A DNA stretch of 64,000 bases from Pseudomonas wuhanensis. GTDB lineage: Bacteria; Pseudomonadota; Gammaproteobacteria; Pseudomonadales; Pseudomonadaceae. A program made the position numbers and the translations under genes. The DNA lies in the NCBI RefSeq assembly GCF_030687395.1, contig NZ_CP117430.1, forward strand, positions 2,790,001 through 2,854,000. The letters run 5' to 3'. The notes under the pieces were generated by a model that was not told the origin of the DNA, did not search any database, and saw only the letters and a list, made by a program, of their open reading frames with translations. This document shows, piece by piece, positions 35,770 through 45,285 of this stretch (the stretch's first letter is position 1; each line of letters begins with the position of its first letter).

Positions 35770-37375
35770 ATGACGACTGCATTTACCAAACTGCACGCTG
35801 GCCTGATGGCGGCGGTCCTGGCTCTCGGGCCGATGACGCTGGCCAACGCCAAGACGCCGGCCGATCAGTTGATCGTCGGCATGAGCATGGTCAATCTGTT
35901 CTCCATCGATCCGGCCAATGCGCCCGGCCTGGATGCGTCCGGCGTCAACGCCAACCTTTACGACACGCTGATCAAGCGAGATCAGGGCAACCGGAAAAAC
36001 ACTTGCCGCAACTGGCCGAGCGCTGGGCGATCAGCGAGGACGGCAAGCAGGTGACGTTTCATCTGCGTCAGGATGTGAAGTTCCACTCCGGCAATCCGCT
36101 GACCGCCGAAGACGTCGCCTGGTCGCTGTACCGGGTGATGAAACTCAACTTCGGTCTGGCGACGACCTGGAAAGCCTACGGCTACAACGTCGATAACATT
36201 CAATCGCTGATCCGTGCCAGTGATGCCCACACCCTGGTTATCGATTTGCCGCAAACATGGACCCGCTGCTGTTGGTCGACTCGCTGGCGATCTCGCCCAG
36301 CGCCGTAGTGGTGGACCGCAAGACGGCATGGCGCATGAGAAAAATGGCGATCTGGGTGCCGGCTGGCTGGTGACCAACGAAGCAGGAAGCGGCCCATTCG
36401 TACTGACCAAATGGACCGCCAATGACTCTCTGCTGCTGACCCGTTTCGACGGCTATTGGGGCGGTGCGGCCAAGCTCAAACGTGTGGTGGTGCGTCACAT
36501 GACCGAATCCCAGTCGCTGCGCCTGATGCTTGAACGCGGTGACCTTGACCTGGCCTACGGCATGGCCGCCCCAGACATTCGCGCCATCGACGGTTCGGAA
36601 AAAATTCAGGTGCAGTCGTTACCGCGCGGCACGATGTACTACGTGGCCATGAGCATGAAACAGCCTGAGTTCGCCAAGCCCGAGGTGCGCGAAGCGGTGC
36701 GCAACCTGATCGACTACAAGGCCTGGACGAACAGGTGATGCCGTATTACGGCAAGCTCAATCAGCAACCGATGCAACTGAGCCTGGAAGCGCGCCTGCCG
36801 GATCCGGGCTATCACATGGACGTGCCCAAGGCGAAAAAACTGCTCGCCGAAGCCGGTTACCCCGAGGGTTTCAGCACCACCATTCGTACGTTATCGGAGC
36901 CACCCTTCATCGACATCGCCGCGCGCCTGCAAGCGACGCTGGCCGAAGGCGGGATCAAGGCCAGCATCGTCACCGGCACTGGTAATCAGGTGTACGGCGC
37001 GATGCGTGCGCGAAATTTCGAGATCATCGTCGCCCGTGGCGCCGAGCGGTATCCGCATCCGTATTTCAGCCTGCGGACGTTCGCCTACAACCCCAACAAC
37101 AGCGATGACGCCGGCTTGCCGAACTTCCAGGGCTGGCGTGCCTCGTTCTTTAACCCGCAGCTCAATAGCCTGATCGACCAGGCCGGGGTCGAACGCGACG
37201 GGGTGCAGCGGCTCAACCTGTATCACCAGGCGCAGGAACTCTACGACCAACAGATCGGGCCGATCCTGATGATTTCGCAGATGACCGACACCGTGGTCAG
37301 CGCTGCCGACGTCAAGGGTTCGCTGGCGATGATGCCGAGGCGACGCGTTACCTGGGCGTCTACAAGCAACGCTGA
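35770..37375 (+). pseudogene. Oligopeptide-type ABC substrate-binding protein 2, frameshifted
   Basis: This is a paralogue of the 33034 gene (shared KTPADQLIVGMSM after the signal peptide, then NPLTAEDVAWSL and ARLPDPGY). The signal peptide ends near residue 29 (TLANA). Breaks lie near 35993 (-C), 36254 (-A), 36327 (-A), 36721 (-G) and 37327 (-G). The last one hides the expected end TRYLGVYKQR. Repaired length is ~533 residues. Two binding proteins for one transporter could widen the substrate range. Confidence 0.8.
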
Positions 37376-37431
37376 ATGCGGCCGGTCGTGTCTGTGGACG
37401 CGCTGGGTGATCCTGAATTCAACCCGAGAAC

Positions 37432-38348
37432 ATGCCAATGATTGCCAACATGTCTTCTACCGATCCAACGCCAAACGGCAGGTGGATCGTACCCCCGGGT
37501 CCAGCTTCGATGCCTTGTGCAAGAGCGGCCTGAAAGTGCTGCACCACCTGTTGCGTAACCCAATGACCCTGGCCGGGCTACTGGTCGCGATGCTGTTGGT
37601 TGTGGTCGCGGCATTTGCCCCCTGGATAGCCACTCATGATCCGGTGGCGCAGAACCTCGCCAACGCGCTACAGGCGCCCGGCGCCGCTCACTGGTTCGGC
37701 ACCGATGAATACGGCCGGGATATCTTTAGCCGGCTGGTCTATGGCTCACGCATCACCCTGTACATCATCACGCTGGTCACGGTGATTGTCGGTCCTATCG
37801 GCTTGTTTATCGGCACGTCTCCGGCTATTACGGCGGCCTCGTGGACACGGTCTTCATGCGCTTGACCGACATCTTCATTTCCTTCCCCAGCCTGGTACTG
37901 GCGCTGGCGTTTATCGCGGCCCTGGGTCCTGGCCTCGAACACGCGGTGGTGGCGATTGCCTTGACCTCCTGGCCGCCGATTGCGCGGCTGGCACGGGCCG
38001 AAACCCTGTCGTTGCGCAAGGCGGATTTCGCGTGGCGGTCGAGCTGCAAGGTCGACATCGCGAATTATCCTGCGGCACATTGTCCCGATGTGCATGTCGT
38101 CGGTGATTATCCGCCTGACCATGAACATGGCCGGGATCATCCTCACCGCAGCGGCGTTGGGCTTTCTCGGCCTGGGCGCCCAGGCACCGTCACCGGAGTG
38201 GGGCGCGATGATATCGACTGGTCGCCGCTACATGCTTGAGTGCTGGTGGCTGGTGGCTGTTCCAGGCGCGGCGATCATGCTGGTCAGCCTGGCCTTTAAC
38301 CTGTTGGGCGACGGCCTGCGGGACATTCTTGATCCGCGCAGCGAGTAA
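37432..38348 (+). pseudogene. ABC transporter permease 2 (DppC-like), frameshifted
   Basis: This DppC/OppC-type permease has an N-terminal cytoplasmic tail, a first helix (MTLAGLLVAMLLVVVAAFAP) and the family loop HWFGTDEYGRDIFSRLVYGS. The EAA region (PPIARLARAETLSLRKADF) is followed by GILDPR-like DGLRDILDPRSE at the end. Single-base losses lie near 37482, 37820, 38029 and 38052. All membrane segments are recoverable by joining the frames. It precedes the two ATPase genes, in normal dpp/opp order. Confidence 0.8.
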
Positions 38349-38359
38349 CCGGAGGCTGT

Positions 38360-39198
38360 ATGTCTGCAATCAAATTGAACGTCGAAGGGCTCAATGTGCG
38401 CTTCGTCAATGGTCAGAAAGAAACCACGCGGTACGGGATGTGTCCTTCACCCTGGGGCGCGAAAAACTGGCCATCGTTGGCGAGTCCGGTTCGGGCAAAT
38501 CAACTGTGGGACGCAGCCTGCTCAAGTTGCACCCGGCCAGTACCCGAATCACCGCCAAGGCCATGCAGTTCGGTGAAGTCGATTTGCTGTCGGCCAGTGA
38601 AAAAGTCATGCAAAAGATTCGCGGTCAGCGCATCTCGATGATCATGCAAGACCCCAAGTACTCGCTGAACCCGGTGGTCAAGGTCGGCGACCAGATTGCC
38701 GAGGCGTACCTGGCCCACCACAAGGCTAGCCGCAGCGAAGCCCGCGAGCGGGTGATGGAAATGCTGGAAAAGGTGCATATCCGCGATCCGCAGCGGGTCT
38801 ACAACCTGTATCCCCATGAGGTCTCCGGCGGTATGGGCCAGCGCATCATGATCGCGATGATGGTCATCACTCGTCCGCAAGTGATCATCGCCGATGAGCC
38901 GACTTCAGCCCTCGACGTCTCGGTGCGCCAGCAAGTGCTCAGCGTGCTCGAAGAGTTGGTTGAGCAGCAGGAGATGGGGCTGATTTTTGTCAGTCACGAC
39001 CTCAATCTCGTGCGCAACTACTGTGACCGCGTGCTGGTGATGTACGCCGGGCGGGTGGTGGAATCACTGGCTGCCTGCGACCTGCAACACGCCCAACATC
39101 CCTATACCCGTGGCCTGCTGGCGGCATTGCCGAGCATGGACAATCGTCGCGAACGATTGCCGGTGCTGCAACGCGACCCGCTCTGGCTGACTTGCTGA
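38360..39198 (+). pseudogene. ABC transporter ATPase 1 (DppD-like), one frameshift
   Basis: The first 25 codons (MSAIKLNVEGLNVRFVNGQK) are followed by a lost C near 38425. After that the sense frame continues with Walker A GESGSGKSTVGRSL, Q-loop IMQDPKYSLNP, signature SGGMGQRIMIAM, Walker [13 protein letters not shown] and the switch His in FVSHDL. Repaired length is ~280 residues. GGAGG-like CCGGAGG precedes the ATG. It would energise the two permeases together with the ATPase that follows. Confidence 0.85.
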
Positions 39199-39208
39199 GG
39201 AATTGACC

Positions 39209-39985
39209 ATGCCCATGATCCAAGCACACGCGCTGAACCTGAGTTTCGGCGTTGGTCCGGCCCTCAATCAAGTGCTGCACGACGTCAGCCTCAGCGTTGC
39301 CGATGGTGAATCCTTTGGCCTGGTAGGGGAGTCCGGCTCGGGCAAGACCACCGTGCTGCGCTGCCTGGCCGGGCAGTATCGGCACTGGAACGGCGAGCTG
39401 AGCATTGCCGGTGTACCGTTGCAGCACAAGATTCCCAAGGCGCATTTCCGGCAAGTGCAGATGGTTTTTCAGGACCCCTATGGTTCCTTGCATCCACGCC
39501 ATACGGTCGACACTGCGCTGCGCGAGCCGCTGATTATTCACGGGGTAGCGGACAAGGACGACCGGATCAGCGAGATCCTGCTCAAGGTGGGTTTGAACGA
39601 CAGTTACCGCTATCGCTATCCGCATCAGTTGTCCGGCGGTCAGCGCCAGCGAGTGGCGATTGCCCGTGCGTTGATTCTTGAACCCAGGGTCTTGCTGCTG
39701 GATGAGCCGACGTCGGCACTGGATGTTTCGGTGCAGGCGGAAATCCTCAACTTGCTGGCGGATCTGCGCCAGCGCGAGAAGCTCACGTATTTGATGGTGA
39801 CCCACGATCTGGGTGTGGTGACGCACCTGTGTGATCGGGTGGCGGTGATGCAGCAAGGCAAGATCGTTGAACTGCTCGACAGTAAGGCACTCAGTCAGGA
39901 CCTGGCGACCCACGCCTATACAAGAATGCTGGTGCAGGCCAGCCGTGATTTCAGCCAAGAGTCCGAGCGCCAGATGGCCGTTTGA
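39209..39985 (+). CDS. ABC transporter ATPase 2 (DppF-like)
   Basis: The 258-residue ATPase is intact: Walker A GESGSGKTTVLRCL (~44), Q-loop VFQDPYGSLHPRH (~92), signature [15 protein letters not shown] (~147), Walker [15 protein letters not shown] and MVTHDLG. The Q-loop text and length fit the second ATPase of dipeptide-type importers. It is one of the few genes of the 30-42 kb stretch without a frame break. The start is ten bases after the previous stop, with GAGGAATTG upstream. Confidence 0.92.
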   Translation: MPMIQAHALNLSFGVGPALNQVLHDVSLSVADGESFGLVGESGSGKTTVLRCLAGQYRHWNGELSIAGVPLQHKIPKAHFRQVQMVFQDPYGSLHPRHTVDTALREPLIIHGVADKDDRISEILLKVGLNDSYRYRYPHQLSGGQRQRVAIARALILEPRVLLLDEPTSALDVSVQAEILNLLADLRQREKLTYLMVTHDLGVVTHLCDRVAVMQQGKIVELLDSKALSQDLATHAYTRMLVQASRDFSQESERQMAV

Positions 39986-40011
39986 ACCGACCGATTTGCG
40001 GAGAAACAACC

Positions 40012-40375
40012 ATGCCCCATTGCCTCATCGATTGCCCCGTAACCCTGGCCCAGCGCGGCGAGCAGACCCTGCTGGCCACCGTGCACGATGCCCTCGACGC
40101 CTTTGGCGTATTCAAGCCGGGGGATATCAAGGTTCGACTCAACGGTTTTGTCCATTACCGCTGCGGGTCTACCCAGATGATTTCGTCCATGTGGCCCTAT
40201 ACCTGTTTGCCGGGCGCAGTGCCGAACAGCAACGCAGCTTGGCTTCGGCGGTGTTGGCCGCATTGGTGGGCCTGCTGCCAGACGTCGAAGCCTTGTCCAT
40301 GGATGTAAGGGAAATGCCAGGGAAACGTTCGTCAATCGTAGCCAATACCTCGAAGAAACCGGGCTGTCGGCCTGA
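40012..40375 (+). pseudogene. CHMI-like small isomerase, two frameshifts
   Basis: After repair (loss of C near 40159 and of G near 40316) the protein is ~121 residues. It begins MPHCLIDCPVTLAQRGEQTL and carries PDDFVHVALYLFAGRSAEQQ, the pattern of 5-carboxymethyl-2-hydroxymuconate isomerase (tautomerase superfamily, catalytic Pro-1 after Met removal). In an oligouronide cluster, tautomerisation of a keto/enol sugar acid would be a plausible job, but nothing here proves it. GGAG before the ATG at 40012 supports translation. Confidence 0.7.
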
Positions 40376-40391
40376 CCCCGTGGGGTCAGGC
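40370..40391. terminator. Perfect hairpin after the CHMI-like gene
   Basis: GCCTGACCCC and GGGGTCAGGC form a 10-base-pair stem with a two-base centre. It overlaps the repaired stop codon and is followed by CCCCC, not T. It could be an attenuator or RNA-stability element before the polygalacturonase gene. Confidence 0.5.
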
Positions 40392-40429
40392 CCCCTGGCG
40401 TGATGACTGGCAAAGACAAGGAAAACGAC

Positions 40430-42245
40430 ATGCCGTATCAACCTCCCGCTGTTGCTCTGCCCAAACACTTTCTGGCGCGGTCACTGATCGCCGCCCTGGC
40501 CGTGAGTTGCAGTCTGTCATCGTGGGCGCTGCAAGCACCGTCGAAACTGCAAGTGCCGACCCTGGCCTTTGATGATCAGCAGATCATCCTGGTCTGGGAA
40601 AAACCTGCTGATCACACCGACATCAAGGACTATCGGGTCTACGCCAACGGCGTCCTGCTGGGCAACAGCAACGCCAACAATGACCGGGTATCGCCGGCCA
40701 AGCCCTATATCGACCGCTTCTACGAGCAGGACACCGCGAACTTCCACTACCGCATCGGCATTCACAGCTACACAGCCCAAGGTCTCAAACCCGACACCTC
40801 ATACCGTTTCACCGTGCGTGCAGTGGGTGCCGATGGCAAGGAATCAGCTGACAGTCCAGCCCTCGTGCAACGTACGACGAAGGTTGCAGCGGTGTTCGAC
40901 GTGAAAAGTACGGCGCCAAGGGCGACGGCAGCAGCCTCGATACCCTGGCCATCCAGACTGCGATCGAAGCCTGTACCGTTGGCTGCAAAGTGTTGTTGCC
41001 CAAGGGCATCTACAAAAGCGGCGCGCTTTATCTCAAAAGCAACATGACCCTGGAAATCGCCGAAGGAGCGACACTGCTGGGCTCCGAACGCGCCGAAGAC
41101 TATCCGCTGGAGGGTTACATTCAGTACCCGTATTCGAGCACGGTGCGCCCGGCCTCGCTGATCAACGCCTTGCCGCGTGATCCGCGTCAACACCAGTCGT
41201 TCGAAATATCCGTATCGTTGGCAAGGGCACCCTTGACGGTAATGGCTGGAAGCGGCGCACCGATATCGTCGACGAGCGTGGTCAGCCATTACCGTTCTAC
41301 CTGCCCAGTGATAACACGCGCTACCTGCAGGACGGCATCCTGGCCAAGGCTCAAGTCGAGCAAGCGGTGGCGCGTGGCATGAATGTCAAGGATGCCTACG
41401 GGCAGATGCGTTCTTCGCTGATCACCCTGCGCAATGTGAAAAACGTTTTCTACGGCGGTTTCACCGTGTTGAATCCGGCGTTCCACGGGATCATGAACCT
41501 GGAGACCGAAAACGTGGTGCTGGCCAACACTACGCACAAGACCTATGACGCCAACAACGGCGACGGTATCGAGTTCGCCAACAGCAAAGGCGCGTTGGTC
41601 TTCAACAACTTCTTCGACACCGGCGATGACTGCGTCAATTTCGCGGCTGGCACCGGTGCCGATGCGGTGCATCAAAAGCCGCAGGAGGATGCGTGGATCT
41701 TCAACAACTACTTTCGCAAAGGTCATGGCATGGTGGTTGCCGGCAGCCACACGGGGGCCTGGATTCAGAACATCCTGGCCGAGGACAACGTCTCTGACGG
41801 CACCGATGCGGGATTGCGAATGAAAAGTACAAACTTCATGGGGGGCGGGGCGCGGAACGTCACCTTCCGCGATTCGGCGATTCGCAATACCGTCAAACAG
41901 GCCTTCATTTTCACCCTCGACTACAATGATCCGAACGCCAAACTGGATTACCAGCGTTCAACAGTCCCGGGGCAATTCCGGGATATTCGAGTCGCTGATG
42001 TGAGCGTCGAGAATGCGCAAGGCAAGGCGATCGAGGTCAAGGGCGATAGTCAGAGCAACGCCTGGCATCAGGGTTTGGTGTTCGAACGCGTACGCTTCAG
42101 TGGCCCGGCCAAGGTGCAGATCGATGGGTTGAAGGATTCGCAGTTCGACAGCGTTGTATTCAGCGAGACGGGTGGGGGGAATTCATGGCAAGTGAGTAAT
42201 AGCCAGGGTTTGTCTTTCAACGCGGTGGACCCGACGCCGCCATAG
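40430..42245 (+). pseudogene. GH28 polygalacturonase with fibronectin III head, two frameshifts
   Basis: The signal peptide (to ~residue 34, SSWA) is followed by a fibronectin type III domain (about 38-145: QIILVWEKPADHTDIKDYRV, then LKPDTSYRFTVRAV). A right-handed beta helix of glycoside hydrolase family 28 completes the protein. Catalytic marks are NGDGIEFANS, DTGDDCVNF (two Asp) and KGHGMVVAGSHTG. Single A losses near 40907 (run of five expected) and 41206 (run of four) break it. Repaired length is ~605 residues. It would cut pectin outside the cell or in the periplasm and so feed the porin, transporter and Udh pathway. AAGGA precedes the ATG. Confidence 0.85.
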
Positions 42246-42962
42246 TCGTTGCTTGGAGTGCAGGTCGATGAACTTGCGCGGAGAATAAGCCATGAAGTTA
42301 ATCTCGGTGACGCCGAGTTCAAAGCTGGACTTCTAGCCGCCAAAGTCGTCAATTGGCTATAGGTAGAATCCAATAGTGTAGCCTGGAATCACTCCTTCTT
42401 GGCTCTTGATACACCTTGAAAACAAGTCCAGAATTGAGTCTTTTCCTGCTTCGGCAAGAAAAGAAACCCCTTAGATTTCAATGGGCCGGACGCTAGATAC
42501 GAGTCTCGTTTCCCGCTCCAAGCATTAAAAAATGGATCTCTGAAAAGAGGTCCATTTTTTTCGTCCAAAGAAAAGTCTTTCTTTGACTTTTGCCGCGCGC
42601 CGCCGCTGAAAACACTCAGATCCAGCCCCAATGGGTACATTTTCCAGTACATCAATCCGGTGCTCGGAGCGCCGCGAGTATCAGCGCCTGATATCGCTGG
42701 CGTGATTGATCGCCGAACTGCATCGCACTGGGTGCATGTCGAGATCAGACTCGCACGTGGCGCGCTCAGGCTACTTGTTTTCAACGTAAGACGCGTAAGG
42801 TGACGCGTCCTTTCATGGCTGTGCGTAGCCGTGATGACTGATTTAGAAGCTCAGGAGCGTTTGAGGCGCGCCGCTTTCAAGAAGCGGAAACAGGAAGAAA
42901 TGATGATCGCCTGACCCTCAGTCAGTACGCCCTAACGTCGATCACCAGAGAATAACAAAACG
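42246..42962. other. Intergenic stretch between polygalacturonase and permease
   Basis: About 720 bases hold no supported gene except one minus-strand ORF (42389-42784, 131 codons) without ribosome site or recognised family. Base composition is lower in G+C around 42360-42560 than in its surroundings. A hairpin with long A and T runs lies at 42526-42560. Part of this region may be transferred or remnant DNA. Confidence 0.45.
42526..42560. terminator. Bidirectional rho-independent terminator
   Basis: AAAAAATGGA followed by TCTC, an 8-base loop region and GAGG, TCCATTTTTTT gives a hairpin with an A-run on one side and a T-run on the other. It would end transcripts from both directions. Confidence 0.7.
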
Positions 42963-44369
42963 ATGAATAGCCTGAACTCGAAAGATTCGAATGGTCAGTT
43001 GGCACAGGGTTTCAAGCCGCGTCACGTCACAATGCTTTCCATCGCGGGGATTATCGGCGCAGGTTTATTCGTTGGGTCGGGACATGCCATCGCTGCCGCC
43101 GGTCCGGCGGTGTTGCTGGCTTATCTGTTCTCCGGCCTTTTGGTCGTTTTTGTCATGCGCATGCTGGGCGAAATGGCGGTTGCCAACCCGGACACCGGAT
43201 CTTTCTCTACCTACGCCGACCAGGCAATCGGGCGTTGGGCGGGCTTCACCATCGGCTGGCTCTATTGGTGGTTCTGGGTTCTGGTGATACCGATCGAGGC
43301 GCTCGCGGCTGGCCATGTATTGAACCAATGGTTCCCACAGATCGATACTTGGTTGTTTGCTTTAGTGTCGATCATTCTGCTGGTCGTGACCAACCTGTTC
43401 AGCGTGTCGAAATATGGCGAGTTCGAATTCTGGTTTGCGATGGCCAAGGTCGTGGCAATCATCGGATTCATCGGCCTTGGTTTTGCGGTGTTGATGGGTT
43501 GGATTCCCGAGCGGGAGGCCAGCGGGTTGAGTCGACTCATGGAGGAACATGGCGGGTTTGCGCCCAACGGCTTGTCAGCGGTTGTAGGGGCATTCATCAC
43601 CATCATGTTCAGCTTCATCGGGACAGAAGCGGTAACCATTGCAGCCGCCGAATCCAGCAACCCTGCGCAGAACATTGCCAAAGCCACACGCTCGGTGATC
43701 TGGCGCATCGGAGTGTTCTACTTACTGTCCATTTTCGTGGTCATTTCCGTGGTGCCCTGGAATGATCCGTTGCTGGCGTCCGTGGGCTCTTACCAGCGGG
43801 CGCTGGAGCTGATGAACATTCCCCATGCCAAATTGCTGGTGGATGTGGTGGTGTTGATTGCCGTGGCCAGCTGCATGAACTCGTCGATCTATATTTCCTC
43901 ACGCATGTTGTTTTCGCTGGGCAAGCGCGGTGATGCACCGGAGCCGATGAAGGTAACGTCATCGGCGGGCGTGCCGAGGGCTGCGGTAATCGCCAGCACC
44001 GTACTGGGCGCCGGTGTGACCTTGTTCAGCTACTTCATGCCCGCCGGCTTATTCCAGTTTCTGCTCGCCAGCTCCGGTGCCATTGCGTTGCTGGTGTACC
44101 TGGTTATCGCAGTGTCGCAATTGCGCATGCGCAGGATTCTGCTTCGGCAGAACGTCACGTTGACCTTCAAGATGTGGTTGTTTCCCTGGCTCACCTGGTT
44201 GGTCATTGCCTTCATCTGCGCAGCGCTGGCGGTGATGATGGTGACGCCCGAGCACCGTATGGAGGTTTCTTCGACCATCGTCCTGGCGTTGGTGATTTCC
44301 TTTATCGGCCTTGTGACCACGCGTCATCATGGGCAGCCGCAGAGGGCGGTGTCGGCGGAAAGTGTATAG
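42963..44369 (+). CDS. gabP: Amino acid/GABA permease (GabP-like)
   Basis: The 468-residue APC-superfamily permease has 12 membrane segments. The N-terminal consensus GFKPRHVTMLSIAGIIGAGL is typical of the amino acid transporter (AAT) family, as is FSFIGTEAVTIAAAESSNP (~residue 220). Closest in character to GabP (4-aminobutyrate). It is an intact gene with a weak upstream site (AGAGAATAA). It is followed by an aldehyde dehydrogenase remnant, which fits a former GABA or amine degradation unit. Substrate is inferred from family resemblance only. Confidence 0.82.
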   Translation: MNSLNSKDSNGQLAQGFKPRHVTMLSIAGIIGAGLFVGSGHAIAAAGPAVLLAYLFSGLLVVFVMRMLGEMAVANPDTGSFSTYADQAIGRWAGFTIGWLYWWFWVLVIPIEALAAGHVLNQWFPQIDTWLFALVSIILLVVTNLFSVSKYGEFEFWFAMAKVVAIIGFIGLGFAVLMGWIPEREASGLSRLMEEHGGFAPNGLSAVVGAFITIMFSFIGTEAVTIAAAESSNPAQNIAKATRSVIWRIGVFYLLSIFVVISVVPWNDPLLASVGSYQRALELMNIPHAKLLVDVVVLIAVASCMNSSIYISSRMLFSLGKRGDAPEPMKVTSSAGVPRAAVIASTVLGAGVTLFSYFMPAGLFQFLLASSGAIALLVYLVIAVSQLRMRRILLRQNVTLTFKMWLFPWLTWLVIAFICAALAVMMVTPEHRMEVSSTIVLALVISFIGLVTTRHHGQPQRAVSAESV

Positions 44370-44455
44370 CAGCCTGATCATGGCCGTGAGCTGTCGGCGG
44401 CGATTTCGGAGATGTTCGTCTACGAACGCATCCGCAATGAGCAGGACCAGCAGAC

Positions 44456-44638
44456 TTGAGCAAAGCCATGAACAGGGTGCCGCGTATCGAAGCGGGCACC
44501 GTTTGGGTCAACGCTCACGTATTGCTCGACCCTGCGATGCCGTTTGGTGGCGTTAAACAATCCGGTATGGACCGTGAGTTTGGTCACGCGGTTATTGAGG
44601 CTTACACCGAGCTGAAATCGGTGTGCATCGCGCACTGA
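44456..44638 (+). pseudogene. C-terminal remnant of an aldehyde dehydrogenase
   Basis: The ~60 residues read RIEAGTVWVNAHVLLDPAMP and FGGVKQSGMDREFG, the conserved end of NAD(P)-dependent aldehyde dehydrogenases, followed by the final strand AYTELKSVCIAH. The catalytic Cys and Glu domains are absent. The remnant begins just after an unrelated short open stretch (44370-44455, ELSAAISEMFVYERIRNEQD then stop) that I cannot assign. It documents a deletion between the permease and the hydrolase remnant. Confidence 0.8.
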
Positions 44639-44647
44639 TTCAGCTGG

Positions 44648-45109
44648 GTGGTGAAGATACTCGAAAAAGATGGCTACCCTGTTGTGGCCGCCGCCAATCC
44701 ATTGCGCAGTGTGAAGAGCGATGGCGCTGCTGTTTCCGCATTGCTGGCGGGCATCAAGTCTCCCGTTGTGCTGGTTGGCCATTCCTACGGCGGCAACGTC
44801 ATCAGCGAAGCGGCCAACGACCGAGCCAATGTAAAGGCACTTGTTTACGTCAGCGCCTTCGCGCCCGAGGCGGGCGAAACCGTCGCCGGGCTAGCCGGCA
44901 AATTCCCGGGGAGTACTCTCGGCCCAGCCCTTGCGGCGCCTGTCGTGCTGGCTGATGGCGGCAAGGATTTGTACATCCAGCAGGATAAGTTCCACGTGAT
45001 GGTTTCAAATCCGGAACCGGTAGCCCGATTGATTGAAAAAGCGGCGCGGCAATGTGCTTCCTGCGGGCGCTCGAACCGGCTTCCCCGGAGCGAGGGCCTA
45101 CTCGAATAG
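44648..45109 (+). pseudogene. Truncated alpha/beta hydrolase
   Basis: The ~150 residues show the nucleophile elbow VVLVGHSYGGNVISEA (Ser, ~residue 45) and KALVYVSAFAPEAGET of EstA-like alpha/beta hydrolases. The N-terminal beta strands with the oxyanion HG motif are missing (the frame opens at KILEKDGYPVVAAANPL). The C-terminal His region is replaced by an unrelated Arg/Ser-rich tail. It is therefore a fragment cut at both ends. Without the His it should be inactive. Confidence 0.7.
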
Positions 45110-45285
45110 TTGTAAACGCTCATCCTCCGACGTTTTTCAAGAGCTGCGGCTACGCGCATCAAAGCGCAGTGGTCAGCGGTCGAGATGTTTTAATTCACTA
45201 AAAGTTTTATTGACTAAAAAACAATACCGGGTAATTATTTCCCTGCATCTGCTCTCACGCAGAGTCATTTTTCAGGGGCAACCCG

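Noticed and set aside
42389..42784. Minus-strand ORF of 131 codons upstream of gabP
   Set aside because: It covers a lower-G+C stretch with a terminator hairpin inside, has no ribosome site and no recognisable fold. Not strong enough to list as a gene.
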